Assembly: GCA_026416455.1 (NCBI GenBank)
Contig: JAOAFE010000007.1
Location: 48,598-112,597 of the forward strand
Reading direction: 5' to 3'
From: Syntrophales bacterium
Lineage (GTDB): Bacteria; Desulfobacterota; Syntrophia; Syntrophales; UBA8958
Length of the DNA stretch: 64,000 bases
The position numbers and the translations under genes were made by a program. Positions 18,447 to 28,848 of this stretch are shown here, piece by piece. Positions within the stretch are counted from its first letter, which is position 1, and every line of letters begins with the position of its first letter. The notes under the pieces were generated by a model. The model ran no database searches, was not told the DNA's origin, and saw only the letters and a list, made by a program, of their open reading frames with translations.

Positions 18447-21400
18447 ATTGGCCGGAATTTCTTACCTTGCTCTCCCATAGAATGAAGGCGGACCGAGTCC
18501 TTCTTCAGGATGAATTTGTCCGTCTGAGAGAGGAGCTCCTGCCTTTTGGACAAGAGAAGATAAGAGAGTTAGAAGAGCTCGTCCGCCTCCTGGCCCAATA
18601 CGATCTTGGGTTAGCATGGGAATTTTATCGAGTAAGTCCCAGTATTATGGGGCTTACGGACTTAGAGGCCCCCCTTAAATTAGGTGCCTTGGGATGTGCC
18701 GTGTGGCAGAGGTCTCCTCTCCTTGCCCTTTACGTCATAAGGGAAGGAAGCAAGTTAATCTCTCAGGCAAATTTTGAAACGGTAAAGATGATGGCGGCTC
18801 TATGTGAGGCCATTGCCCGTTATAGTATAACGTATGCCCGTCGGGTGTGGGATGAAGGTACACACCTGGTTCAGGTGATAAAGGAATGCGGCGTTGATAC
18901 CCGTGTTATACCGAAAATATTACATTTACTGCTGCGAGCCGTCCCTTCCGATTGGAGCAGTGCTTTCCGATTACTCGAGAAATTTTCCCAGGTGGTCGCA
19001 GGCTTAAAAAAACCGGTCGAGGAATTGATAAAGGAAGGTGAAAGGTTTGTTTTTGATGCACGTCTGCTGGAAGCATATCTAGACGGTTTCTTTAGAGTAC
19101 TCATCAATCAAAACTTAGCCTACAATCAACGAGAGCTGATAGGTAAAGTTGTGGAATTGGTGGGGAAAAAAAACCCGGAGAGCGCGGAAAAATTAATGCG
19201 CAGCTTATCGAAAAACCTGAACAACATCGAGCAAGAAGGTGAGATTTCAAGTCTTAGCGAGATTTTGGAGTATACCTTTGCGTTAGCCGAAAAAAGCGGG
19301 GAAGTAGCGGAGACTTTTGTAAGTACCATCATGGGTGAGCTAAAAACGATAAGTCTTGATGATTTATCGTACGTATATCAGAAAGTGAGGGACTTAAATT
19401 CCTTAAGCCATTTTCTGGCCCAGGCTTTTATCCTTCAACTTCCCATGTGGTGGCGAAAGCTAAAACCCTCCGAAAGAGAAGAAATTATTTCGGCGGCTTT
19501 GGAAATTGGGAAAAAACATCCGGAAGTAGCTATCCGTTTATTTGAAGTCTCTTTCTCCATCGTGGGCAAAGGCAATGTGCACGCTTGGCGCGAAGTAAAA
19601 AATTTTGTCACTTTCATTGCCGACCAAGATCGCTCGGCGGCTATAAGATTCCTTGAGCGAGCATCAGATAAAATTTATGAGATTAATTGCACCGGAGGGA
19701 TGACCCTGCTGGCAATAACTTTTGAGGAGGCTTATGCCCTTGCGGCACGTAACGTTCGATTGGCCATCTCGTTTGTAGAAAGCAGTGTCGATATCTATCG
19801 AGTCGCAGGCTGCAAAGGGGTGAGGGAGGTGGCAGGCATAGTTAAGCAGTTCGACCTCGATAGATGGTCGGTAGCCGTCGGGCTTATTAAGGCAAGTGCG
19901 GCCATAATCGAGCGTGTGGGCTTTCCCGGTTTGCATAAGACGACGGTCATTGCTCGTAATCTGGCAAGAAAGGAAAGTTATGACGCAGTCGGCCTGTGGA
20001 ATAAAGTACCGGAAATTTTAGACCGCCTTGGAGATCATAGCCTGGCCCTTAGAGTTCTTGAAACGGTGGACGAGATTTCACAGATCAATGGAAGAGTAGC
20101 CTTGTCTTTTTTGGAAGCGGCACCTCAGGTCAGTTATATGGTGCGTCCCGAGGGCTTAGAAAAGATGCGTAGAACCATGTCAACTATTGCTTATACGGGT
20201 CAGGCCGGGAAGAGATTGGTTGAATTAAGCCCAATAATTATGGAGAGAATGGGAAGCGAAGGTTGGGAGATTTTATGCAAACTTGTTTCTCACATTCATT
20301 CTTCCTCTCCCGACCAGGCGTTGCAGGTCGTAGAAGGATGTCTTCCCCTTTTAGATCAATTAGACGCTATCGGAGAAGGGGCGGCATCACTCAAGGTCTT
20401 TAGCCTAGCTTTAGATGCATGCCAGGTGAGTCCCCTTTTTGCTACCGCTCTTCTCGAAAGAAGCGCTCAGATGATTGATTGGTTAGGTCTTAGGGGATTC
20501 GAAATCATCGGGCATCATCTTTTGACTGTGGCGGCGATGGATGAACAGGAAGCCCTAGATATGCTGATAGCTCCTCCCGACGCCTTAACGACGTTTGCCG
20601 CTGGCGTACCGAAGGGGGTAACACTGAGAGAAATCAAACCCCTTTTGACAACTTACCTAAAGGCCCTCTTGGGGCGGAAGGTCGAAGTAAAGGAGGGAAA
20701 GTATGTCAGAACAGACGGCAAGTACATATACCTTCCTGCTAAAATTCGAGATTATGAAAATTGGACGGATAATTTCCGCCTCTATAAGGTATGGGCCACT
20801 TTTGAGGAGGCGAAGCTAGAATGGGGTGGGTGGTCATTTTCGTGTGAAAGAATCAAGGATGAAGTAGACAGGGTGGTGGAGAGATACGGTAAGACGTTTT
20901 CGCGCGAAAGCGAAGAGGATGACCTGACAAGATTTTGCCTTCTCTTTCCGGAGCCTGCCCTCATAGAGGATCTTTTGGAAATAATGGAAAGGTATCGGCT
21001 AGAGCAGATTCTTTTACGGGAATTCCCTGGTTTGCGGAAAGATATAGAGGAAGTAAATCGCCATCAGATTAAGAAAAGAGTTCCCCCCGAAAAGATGTTG
21101 AACATGAAGCGCCGGGCAGTGGAGATCGTTGCTCGTGCACTAATGACGGGTCTTTCTGAGATAAAGATAGAAGATCCAACGATTGCCGGTATTTGGGAGA
21201 GGTCGCAAAAGTGGGTGAAGGTTCTTAATGATGCGGGAACGGATATTCACGCCTCTGCTCGGGTGGCTATTCGTATTTATGAGGAGATCACAGGGGCGAT
21301 AAGGGATCCCTATCGGCGTAGACGTTTATCGCCCACCCCCACTGGCGAAAGGCAAAGATCTATTAATATAGGTAGCTTCTCGCGGGCCGCCCGGGAGCTG

Positions 21401-22684
21401 GAAAGACATCTCCAAGGGGTGCCACTGAGTGACGACCGGGGAGGATTAAGGATAGAAAGAGAGGGTGCGGACAGAGGGGAATCCTTACCGTCGGATCGTA
21501 GCCCCTCTCAGTTCAGCCCGAGAGAATCGAAGAAATCGTCGGAGCATCTTGGTCGCACTCGAAGAGGAACGGAGGCAGGAACGAAGGGGAAAGCGGGGCA
21601 AAAAAGCACCACTGATGAATCGCCCCCTCATGTACATGGTCTCTATGCGCCCGAGAAAATAGAACGCCTCCTTAAGTCTGTTCATCGCTTGCATGGTCTT
21701 ACCCCGGAAGAGGTGGAAAGAAGGGTCTCTATGATGTTACCCTTTGAGGCCTATCTGTTCATTCGCAGCCTCGAGCATTCCTTAGAAAACGACCTCGAAC
21801 TCATGTCAGAGCCGGGCACATTTCTCTATCCTGAGTGGGATTCAGATAAGCACGATTATAGAATCAATTGGGTACGGGTGAGGGAACATGCCCTTTCTGG
21901 TGGCAATTTCAACTTTTATCAAATTACCATGGAAAAATACCGAGGTCTAATCAAGAAGATCAGACGTGAATTCCAGCTGCTTAGACCGGAGTCGCTAAAA
22001 AGGCGAAAGCGTCAACGGGAGGGTGAAGAGATAGATATTGATGCCTTCGTTGAGTATCTTATCGATCGAAGACTGAATATGAGCCCCTCCGAAAGGAATT
22101 ACATCATGACTCAGAAGGCGCGTCGTGATATTGCCGTTGCATTTCTCGTCGATATGAGTCGCAGTACAAAAGGTGCCGTCATAGAACGGGAAAAAGAGGC
22201 CCTCATCGTGATGTCCGAGGCCCTCAACGAAGTGGGAGATGCCTTTGGCATCTTCGGTTTCTCCGGTGATAACAGAGACAACGTGGATTTTTACATTGTG
22301 AAAGACTTTGATGAGCCTTATGGGGAGTTGGTGAAGGGGAGAATTTCTTCTATTACGGATCGTTACGAAAACAGAGATGGAGCCGCCATTAGACATGTGT
22401 CTAGCATTTTAAGAAAAAGAAAAGAAAGGGCGAAAATCCTAATTCTCATAAGTGATGGAAAGCCGGTGGATAAGGAATATCATGGGGAGTATGCCGTAGA
22501 AGACACGAGAATGGCCTTGAAAGAGGCGTATCGGGATGGCATCCGTTCATTTTGTATCACTGTGGATGAGGGGGCAGCGGAATATTTACCGAGGATGTAT
22601 AGCCAAAGTCGGTGGGTCGTAATAGACGATGTGGCGCATTTGCCGGAACGTATAACGGGCATCTATCGTACCCTGGCCACTTAA
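18443..22684 (+). CDS. Very large NorD/CbbO-like VWA-domain protein, 1413 aa
   Basis: C-terminal VWA with MIDAS VAFLVDMSRSTKG; long helical repeat-like N-terminus; 4-bp overlap with the MoxR gene. Confidence 0.87.
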   Translation: MNWPEFLTLLSHRMKADRVLLQDEFVRLREELLPFGQEKIRELEELVRLLAQYDLGLAWEFYRVSPSIMGLTDLEAPLKLGALGCAVWQRSPLLALYVIREGSKLISQANFETVKMMAALCEAIARYSITYARRVWDEGTHLVQVIKECGVDTRVIPKILHLLLRAVPSDWSSAFRLLEKFSQVVAGLKKPVEELIKEGERFVFDARLLEAYLDGFFRVLINQNLAYNQRELIGKVVELVGKKNPESAEKLMRSLSKNLNNIEQEGEISSLSEILEYTFALAEKSGEVAETFVSTIMGELKTISLDDLSYVYQKVRDLNSLSHFLAQAFILQLPMWWRKLKPSEREEIISAALEIGKKHPEVAIRLFEVSFSIVGKGNVHAWREVKNFVTFIADQDRSAAIRFLERASDKIYEINCTGGMTLLAITFEEAYALAARNVRLAISFVESSVDIYRVAGCKGVREVAGIVKQFDLDRWSVAVGLIKASAAIIERVGFPGLHKTTVIARNLARKESYDAVGLWNKVPEILDRLGDHSLALRVLETVDEISQINGRVALSFLEAAPQVSYMVRPEGLEKMRRTMSTIAYTGQAGKRLVELSPIIMERMGSEGWEILCKLVSHIHSSSPDQALQVVEGCLPLLDQLDAIGEGAASLKVFSLALDACQVSPLFATALLERSAQMIDWLGLRGFEIIGHHLLTVAAMDEQEALDMLIAPPDALTTFAAGVPKGVTLREIKPLLTTYLKALLGRKVEVKEGKYVRTDGKYIYLPAKIRDYENWTDNFRLYKVWATFEEAKLEWGGWSFSCERIKDEVDRVVERYGKTFSRESEEDDLTRFCLLFPEPALIEDLLEIMERYRLEQILLREFPGLRKDIEEVNRHQIKKRVPPEKMLNMKRRAVEIVARALMTGLSEIKIEDPTIAGIWERSQKWVKVLNDAGTDIHASARVAIRIYEEITGAIRDPYRRRRLSPTPTGERQRSINIGSFSRAARELERHLQGVPLSDDRGGLRIEREGADRGESLPSDRSPSQFSPRESKKSSEHLGRTRRGTEAGTKGKAGQKSTTDESPPHVHGLYAPEKIERLLKSVHRLHGLTPEEVERRVSMMLPFEAYLFIRSLEHSLENDLELMSEPGTFLYPEWDSDKHDYRINWVRVREHALSGGNFNFYQITMEKYRGLIKKIRREFQLLRPESLKRRKRQREGEEIDIDAFVEYLIDRRLNMSPSERNYIMTQKARRDIAVAFLVDMSRSTKGAVIEREKEALIVMSEALNEVGDAFGIFGFSGDNRDNVDFYIVKDFDEPYGELVKGRISSITDRYENRDGAAIRHVSSILRKRKERAKILILISDGKPVDKEYHGEYAVEDTRMALKEAYRDGIRSFCITVDEGAAEYLPRMYSQSRWVVIDDVAHLPERITGIYRTLAT

Positions 22685-22727
22685 GATGCATGCCCCTAGG
22701 AATATAGGAAGTATATAAGGAGCGGCG

Positions 22728-25721
22728 GTGATGATTAAAGAGAATAGAAAATGCTTTACCCCCATCTGGCGGGCAGGGGAAACTTTTCAAGATTTTGTCA
22801 TTGAAAGGGTTGAGGAACTTACGGAGATAAGAACTACTATTTATTTGGCAAGGCATCAGCGTGTAGGTGCGCAAGTAGTTGATCTCCATTGTCAGGATCG
22901 AGAGAATGTGTTTGCAGTGGCCTTTATGACTCCGCCGATAAAATCGGACGGATTGCCCCACATCCTCGAACATTGTGTGCTTGCCGGTTCAGTAAATTAT
23001 CCGGTAAAGGACGCCTTCAACGAACTTATTCGGGGTACGCTTCAGACTTTCTTAAATGCCTTTACTTATCCAGACCGAACGATCTATCCCGTGGCGAGTC
23101 AAGTTAAAGCCGATTTCTACAATTTGGCTAGAGTGTATTCGGATCTCGTTTTTCGACCGTTGCTAAAGAAGGAAACGTTTGCCCAAGAAGGCCACCATTT
23201 GGAGTTTTCCGTTCCCGATGATCCTTCGAGCCCACTTATCATTTCGGGAGTGGTATACAACGAGATGAAGGGCGCTTATTCTTCTCCTGAAAACCTTATG
23301 TTTAAAGCCATACAGGAACATCTTTTCCCCGATACTATTTACCGTTTTGATTCCGGCGGCGAACCGGAAGAGATCATTAAGCTCACCTACGAGGAGTTTG
23401 TTGCCTTTCACCGCAAATACTACTCGCCTTCCAATGCGCGTTTTTTCTTTTACGGTGACATCTCTCCCGAGGAGAATTTGGCATTTTTGTCGGATTTAAT
23501 CGCCCCCCTGGAGGGAAAGGTTGTTCATTGTGATATTCCCCCTCAGTTGAGATGGACGGAGCCTCGGATGGTAAAAAAACCATTCCCTATATTGAAGCAG
23601 GAAGACCCGGCAAAGAAGGGTGTGGTTAACGTTGCCTGGCTTCTCGCCGACCAAGGCCATAGGCTCGATACTCTCCTGCTTGAAATAATATCAGGCATCC
23701 TGGTGGGAACGGCGGCCGGTCCTCTGAGGAAAGCCCTCATTGATTCTCGACTGGGTGAGGATCTGTCTCCCGTGACGGGATTCGAAACCGATTTGAGGGA
23801 AACATTTTTCGTCGTTGGCCTACGTGGAACCGACACGGCGAAGGCAAGAGAAGTAGAGGAGATAACGCTCCAGACTTTAAGGGAAATAGTAAAGAAAGGC
23901 ATAGATCGTGATCTCGTTGAGGCGGTACTCCACCAGGTAGAGTTTGCGGGGAAAGAAATAGTACGCAAAACGTTTCCTTACGGACTCAAGCTCATGGGGC
24001 GGGTGTTTCAGGCATGGCCATATGGTGGGGACATTGTTCAAGCGATTAATTTCCCCGTTTTAATAGAAAATGTACGTCGCCGGTGGAAGGAAGAACCGCG
24101 CCTGTTCGAGATGACTATAGAAAAATGGCTTATCAATAATCACCATCGCCTCTTGTGCGTTATGGAGCCCTCTTCCTCTTACTTGGAAGAAAGGGAAGAA
24201 AGGACGAAGGAGTTCTTGGCCGAAAAGCGGCTCTCTATGAAAGAGGAAGATGTGATGCGTATATTGGAGGAAGCCAAGAGGCTTAAGATGTATCAGCAAT
24301 CCCCCGATTCTCCAGAGGCGGTAAACAAGATTCCACGCCTTTCCAAATCCGACTTGGAGAGACAGGTGGAAATTGTACCAACGGAAGTAAAAGAGCAGGG
24401 AGATATCACCATTTTGACCCACGATCTCTTTACAAACGGCATAGCGTACTTGGATCTCGCATTCGATACCGCCCATATTCCCGAAGACATGATACCTTAC
24501 CTCCCTTTGTTGGGAAAGTTGATGAGCGGCTTGGGAGCGGCGGGGTTGAGTTACGAAGATATGGCCAAGAGAATAGCCCTAAATACAGGGGGTATCAGTA
24601 TCTCCCCTGCCTGCGGCCTAAGATATGGGAAACGGGGTGAGGTGTGGGAGCGTTTGATGGTGAGAACTTGTGCCCTCTATCGTAAAATAGATGAAGCAAT
24701 CAATACTGTCTGTGATCTTTTGACGGAGTGCGATTTTTCCGATAGGAAGAGAATCGAGGATCTCTTGATGGAAAGGAAAAATCGCCTGACCTCCGCCATC
24801 GTGCCCTCGGGCCATCTTTTTGCCAAAATGATGGCGGCTTCTTCTCTTTCTCTTCCCGCTTGGCGGGAAGAGCAATGGGAAGGCAGAAGCCAACTACTTC
24901 TCGTCTCCCAGTCTCTGGATTCTTTTAGAGACGATCCGGATTCTTTCGTGGAAAAAATGATCGAACTCAAGGAGACCATCATTCAGAAGGGAGGTTTGGT
25001 CATAAATCTTACAGCCGATGAGGAAGGAATGAAAAAACTTTCCGACTGTTTGCCGGCGCTCCTAGAAAGGCTAAAGAACACCCCCAGGGTTCGGTTGAGG
25101 GTTGATCATCTCCCCATACCGAGGCATATGGGGATTGTTGTTCCGGCCGAAGTGTCATACGTAGCCGGTGCCATACCTGCACCTTTGTACGGGGAAAAGT
25201 CGGTTGCTTCTATGCTGGTGGTGAGCAAATATTTATCGAATGGATATCTCTATAAAACGATTCGCGTCCAGGGCGGGGCTTACGGAGGGTCTTGTGTTTA
25301 CGATCCCGCTTCCGGTGTGTTTGTCTTTCTCTCCTACCGAGATCCTCATATTGTAAGGACTATCGGGGTCTTTCGTGAGACAGCTAACGTCGTATTCGGA
25401 ACCACTCCGGCGGAAGAAGAGATCGAAAAGGCTATTGTTTCTACTATCGGAGCTATGGATCGCCCCCTGGATCCGTCGGGGAAGGGGTATGTGGCCTTAA
25501 CGAGATATCTTTCGGGTCTCGGAGACGATTACCGCCAGGCTTTGAGAGAATCCATCCTCGATCTGTCCGTTCATGAATTGACCACAGAGGTCAGAGATTG
25601 CTGGGCGAGGTTTCAGGATAAGATGGTCGTCGCTATCTTAGGAAGTGAAGGCAAGCTTAAAGAAGCTAACGAAGAGCTCGATTGTAAGATGGTTATAGAA
25701 CCCCTGTTTCCGTCAAAATGA
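22728..25721 (+). CDS. M16C metallopeptidase (presequence protease/PreP-like)
   Basis: Inverted zinc motif HILEHCVLAGS; 997-aa length; GGAYGGSCVYDPASGVFVFLSYRDP C-terminal motif. Confidence 0.92.
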   Translation: MMIKENRKCFTPIWRAGETFQDFVIERVEELTEIRTTIYLARHQRVGAQVVDLHCQDRENVFAVAFMTPPIKSDGLPHILEHCVLAGSVNYPVKDAFNELIRGTLQTFLNAFTYPDRTIYPVASQVKADFYNLARVYSDLVFRPLLKKETFAQEGHHLEFSVPDDPSSPLIISGVVYNEMKGAYSSPENLMFKAIQEHLFPDTIYRFDSGGEPEEIIKLTYEEFVAFHRKYYSPSNARFFFYGDISPEENLAFLSDLIAPLEGKVVHCDIPPQLRWTEPRMVKKPFPILKQEDPAKKGVVNVAWLLADQGHRLDTLLLEIISGILVGTAAGPLRKALIDSRLGEDLSPVTGFETDLRETFFVVGLRGTDTAKAREVEEITLQTLREIVKKGIDRDLVEAVLHQVEFAGKEIVRKTFPYGLKLMGRVFQAWPYGGDIVQAINFPVLIENVRRRWKEEPRLFEMTIEKWLINNHHRLLCVMEPSSSYLEEREERTKEFLAEKRLSMKEEDVMRILEEAKRLKMYQQSPDSPEAVNKIPRLSKSDLERQVEIVPTEVKEQGDITILTHDLFTNGIAYLDLAFDTAHIPEDMIPYLPLLGKLMSGLGAAGLSYEDMAKRIALNTGGISISPACGLRYGKRGEVWERLMVRTCALYRKIDEAINTVCDLLTECDFSDRKRIEDLLMERKNRLTSAIVPSGHLFAKMMAASSLSLPAWREEQWEGRSQLLLVSQSLDSFRDDPDSFVEKMIELKETIIQKGGLVINLTADEEGMKKLSDCLPALLERLKNTPRVRLRVDHLPIPRHMGIVVPAEVSYVAGAIPAPLYGEKSVASMLVVSKYLSNGYLYKTIRVQGGAYGGSCVYDPASGVFVFLSYRDPHIVRTIGVFRETANVVFGTTPAEEEIEKAIVSTIGAMDRPLDPSGKGYVALTRYLSGLGDDYRQALRESILDLSVHELTTEVRDCWARFQDKMVVAILGSEGKLKEANEELDCKMVIEPLFPSK

Positions 25722-26229
25722 TTCTATCTAGTTCTCCTATGGCGTGTTCGATCGTGTCAGTGTTAAGAATGTACGCATCGGCCAGAGCAATGGGTACGGC
25801 GGATCCGTAATTTATTTCCCTCAGATCCCGTGCCTCAAATAAGTCAGGTGAGTCGTCAGGACGACCACGAGAGATAATTCTCTCGAGACGCAGTTTGCGA
25901 GGGGCGACAAAAGCAATAACGACACATTTTACCATTCCCCTGATCAATTCGATCTCGGGCCAGGATCTCATTCCCTCTAAAAAGACTATGTCTGACCCTA
26001 CAGAGAAGGCTTTCTCGATTGCTCGCCGGGTGACGCCAAGGCCGTCACTTTCTCTTAGTTCGTCGGACAATTGGCTCATGCTTTTTGCATCATAATTCAT
26101 ACCTCTTTTTTCAGCTTCCGCCCGCACAATGTCTCCCGTGGCGATGTAAGGGAAACCTTTTCTCTCTGCGTAAATACGGGCGATGTTTTTGCCTGCCGCT
26201 GGCATTCCGACAATTACAAATGCTCTCAT
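25693..26229 (-). CDS. P-loop kinase-like protein (UPF0200/dephospho-CoA-kinase-like)
   Basis: MRAFVIVGMPAAGKNIARIYAERKGFPYIATGDIVRAEAEKRG; start ATG 26229. Confidence 0.7.
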   Translation of the reverse strand: MRAFVIVGMPAAGKNIARIYAERKGFPYIATGDIVRAEAEKRGMNYDAKSMSQLSDELRESDGLGVTRRAIEKAFSVGSDIVFLEGMRSWPEIELIRGMVKCVVIAFVAPRKLRLERIISRGRPDDSPDLFEARDLREINYGSAVPIALADAYILNTDTIEHAIGELDRIILTETGVL

Positions 26230-26245
26230 CACATCCTCCGAAGTA

Positions 26246-27403
26246 TTAATTTTTTCTCTTACCATTTATGACCAAGAGGGTCGTGATGGCCACGGCGAGG
26301 AGACATGCCATTTGTACTTGCTCCAGTCTGCCGGGCCGATAGAAAAGAGATAGGATCACGGGTGATAGGGCGTAGCCGGAGAATTTGATTACGTTGTATA
26401 GGGAAGTGGCCGCGTTTCTCACCGTCGTCGATGTTTCAACGGCCATGGTATTTAACGAAGTCCACGCGATAGCGGCGCCGGAACCTAAAAGGAAGAACAA
26501 GAGGGAGAAAGTGAGAGTACTAAAAGGGAGAATATACATGAGAGTGATCGAACTGAAGACGACGGCGGCGCCGATCAAAAATACCGGTCGCCTGCCCCAT
26601 CTATCGCCGGCTAAGCCGGCTAAGGGTGAAATCGGTATCCCCGAAAAGCCAGTAAGGGAAAGAATGAATCCCACCTCGTGAGAAGGTAATCTCTGGATGG
26701 TCTTTAGATAATCAGCCGTAAACGTCATGATACCAATGTAGGCAAGGAAAAGAAAAAACGCGCCGAAACTGATTGAAAGGAGCCCCGGCTCAAGAAGGGC
26801 TCTTTTTATTAGGGGGAAGACTTCTCTCAAGGAGGGATGAGAGATGTGGGATGTCTTTTCCACATCACGGCACCAGACGATGTACATAAAACAGGCCCCG
26901 CTAGCGGCTAGGGCGAGGAAAAAGAAAAAGCCTGGCCATTGAAATCGGACCTCCAGAAACCCTGAGATAAGTGGCCCCATCGTTACCCCGACGGTATAAG
27001 CGAGGCCCAGTCCCCCCATCGCGGTTCCGATTCGATGGGGAGGAACGACCGTGCCGATAAGAGCCATGATAATGGGAGTGAGAAAAGCAGCTCCCGAGCC
27101 TTGGACGATGCGGGCGACCATGAAAGACGAAAAATCCCAAGAAATTCCGGTTAAAATGGCCCCCATAATATAAACGGAGAAACCAAAAATTAAGGTGCGA
27201 CGAGTGGAAAAGATTTGAGAGAGGGAGCCGGAAAAGATTTGTAATACGATAAAGGGGGTCATGTAGAACGTGATCGCCAAGGCGGCGTGAGAAAAATTTA
27301 CTTGCCAATCGCGGGCGAGGACGGGTATGAGCGGCACCATGCCAAAGCCCCCCATGGGTCCCACCATTGCGCCAATGTAAAGGGGGATAAGTTTTCTGAT
27401 CAC
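26246..27403 (-). CDS. MFS transporter
   Basis: 12-TM pattern, LAGDRWGRRPVFLIG loop. Confidence 0.87.
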   Translation of the reverse strand: MIRKLIPLYIGAMVGPMGGFGMVPLIPVLARDWQVNFSHAALAITFYMTPFIVLQIFSGSLSQIFSTRRTLIFGFSVYIMGAILTGISWDFSSFMVARIVQGSGAAFLTPIIMALIGTVVPPHRIGTAMGGLGLAYTVGVTMGPLISGFLEVRFQWPGFFFFLALAASGACFMYIVWCRDVEKTSHISHPSLREVFPLIKRALLEPGLLSISFGAFFLFLAYIGIMTFTADYLKTIQRLPSHEVGFILSLTGFSGIPISPLAGLAGDRWGRRPVFLIGAAVVFSSITLMYILPFSTLTFSLLFFLLGSGAAIAWTSLNTMAVETSTTVRNAATSLYNVIKFSGYALSPVILSLFYRPGRLEQVQMACLLAVAITTLLVINGKRKN

Positions 27404-28839
27404 GTTTTCTTGTAAAGCAGTAGGTAAGACAAGGCTTTTATCGCATCGTCTAGAGAAGAGAAGACCGGAAAGCCAAAGGAGGTGAACTTTTTCTTCAACA
27501 TAAGGCTATTTTCTCTATCTTCTTCGTCTTCCAAAAAAGGGTCGAGATTGACTGCCACAAGGACGGTCTTCTTCTCCACATCTCGCACGTAACTCAAACC
27601 CTCGACAATGAGCTCCGATAGACGTTCCATATGGGGCTTTACGCCCGGTCCTAGTATGCGCCGAAGGTATCTGAACTGATCAAAATGAAAGACCAGGGTA
27701 TGGATATTGGGAGCGGAACCGCACACCTTTATTACATCGGCGATATTGTTGTTATCCCCAATGTTGTAAAAGATAGGCCACGCATCCAGGGGATTACTAA
27801 TCGACGTGCCAGCCGTGGGCACCAGTTTACGGAGGGAGGCGATGGTCGATGGCGGAAAACGGGGCACCTCAATGCCTAAGTGAGCACACGTATCTGTCTG
27901 GATGACACTGAAGCCGCCAGAGTTAGAAATGATAGCGATGGCCTTTCCATTGGGCACATGAGAGTAAGAAAAAGCACAGACGGTGTTTACCATCTCTGCA
28001 AAATTTTCTACCTGTATCGCGCCAGTCTGCTTGAACAGAGAGCGCCAGATATTGGGAGAGCTGCTCATCGAAGCGGTATGAGATGCGGCAGCCCTCATGC
28101 CCTGATCGGTTAGGCCCCCTTTAATCGCTATTACCGGTTTACTTTTTGTCGCTTTCTCTAAGGCTTTTTTTAACTTGGTGCCGTTTTTCGTTCCCTCTAC
28201 ATACAAGGCAATTAGATGGGTATCTGGATCGGAAGCCAGATAATCGAGAAAGTCAGCTCCATCTAAGTCGGCGGCATTACCGTAACTTACCATCTTACTG
28301 AATCTTAATCCTTTGGTTTTGGCAAAATAAGAAAAAGATTCCGTGACCGAACCACTTTGGGCAATAACTCCGATATGCCCCTCTTCTTCTGGGGCCTCTG
28401 GGACGATCGTTAGACCAGAACGGGGACAGTATACACCGAAGCAATTGGGTCCAATAAGACGGATGCGTCCATGTGCCAAAGTCTTTATTTTTTCTTCCAG
28501 GGCAATTCTTTCTGGAATACCCGTTTCGCTGAATCCAGCTGTAAATATTTGCGCTACTTTTACCCCCTTTTTGATACAATCTTCAATTGTAGCGGGCACT
28601 CGTTCAGCCCCTACTCCAATGATAGCGTAATCGATATCTTGCGGAATGTCTAAGACGGAGGGATAGCATTTCCTTCCCAAAATCTCTTTATGCTTTGGAT
28701 TGACGAGGCATAGTTTCTCCCGAATCTTCGTTTTTAAGTGTCCAATAGTTGCTAGATCATGAGGGGATGCCCCTATGATTGCGACACTTTGAGGATTAAA
28801 AATGTATTCGAAAATCGAGTTCTCCAACTCCACCCTCAC
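27400..28839 (-). CDS. CoA-binding protein, ADP-forming acyl/acetyl-CoA synthetase alpha-subunit-like (second paralog)
   Basis: FNPQSVAIIGASPHDLATIGHLK, LIGPNCFGVYCP, ASHTASMSS, SNPLDAW; no ATP-grasp domain. Confidence 0.82.
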   Translation of the reverse strand: MRVELENSIFEYIFNPQSVAIIGASPHDLATIGHLKTKIREKLCLVNPKHKEILGRKCYPSVLDIPQDIDYAIIGVGAERVPATIEDCIKKGVKVAQIFTAGFSETGIPERIALEEKIKTLAHGRIRLIGPNCFGVYCPRSGLTIVPEAPEEEGHIGVIAQSGSVTESFSYFAKTKGLRFSKMVSYGNAADLDGADFLDYLASDPDTHLIALYVEGTKNGTKLKKALEKATKSKPVIAIKGGLTDQGMRAAASHTASMSSSPNIWRSLFKQTGAIQVENFAEMVNTVCAFSYSHVPNGKAIAIISNSGGFSVIQTDTCAHLGIEVPRFPPSTIASLRKLVPTAGTSISNPLDAWPIFYNIGDNNNIADVIKVCGSAPNIHTLVFHFDQFRYLRRILGPGVKPHMERLSELIVEGLSYVRDVEKKTVLVAVNLDPFLEDEEDRENSLMLKKKFTSFGFPVFSSLDDAIKALSYLLLYKKT

Positions 28840-28848
28840 TTGATACGT

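Noticed and set aside
22557-22973. 138-aa antisense ORF spanning the VWA/PreP junction
   Set aside because: Covers two well-supported plus-strand genes in the opposite sense, low-complexity composition.
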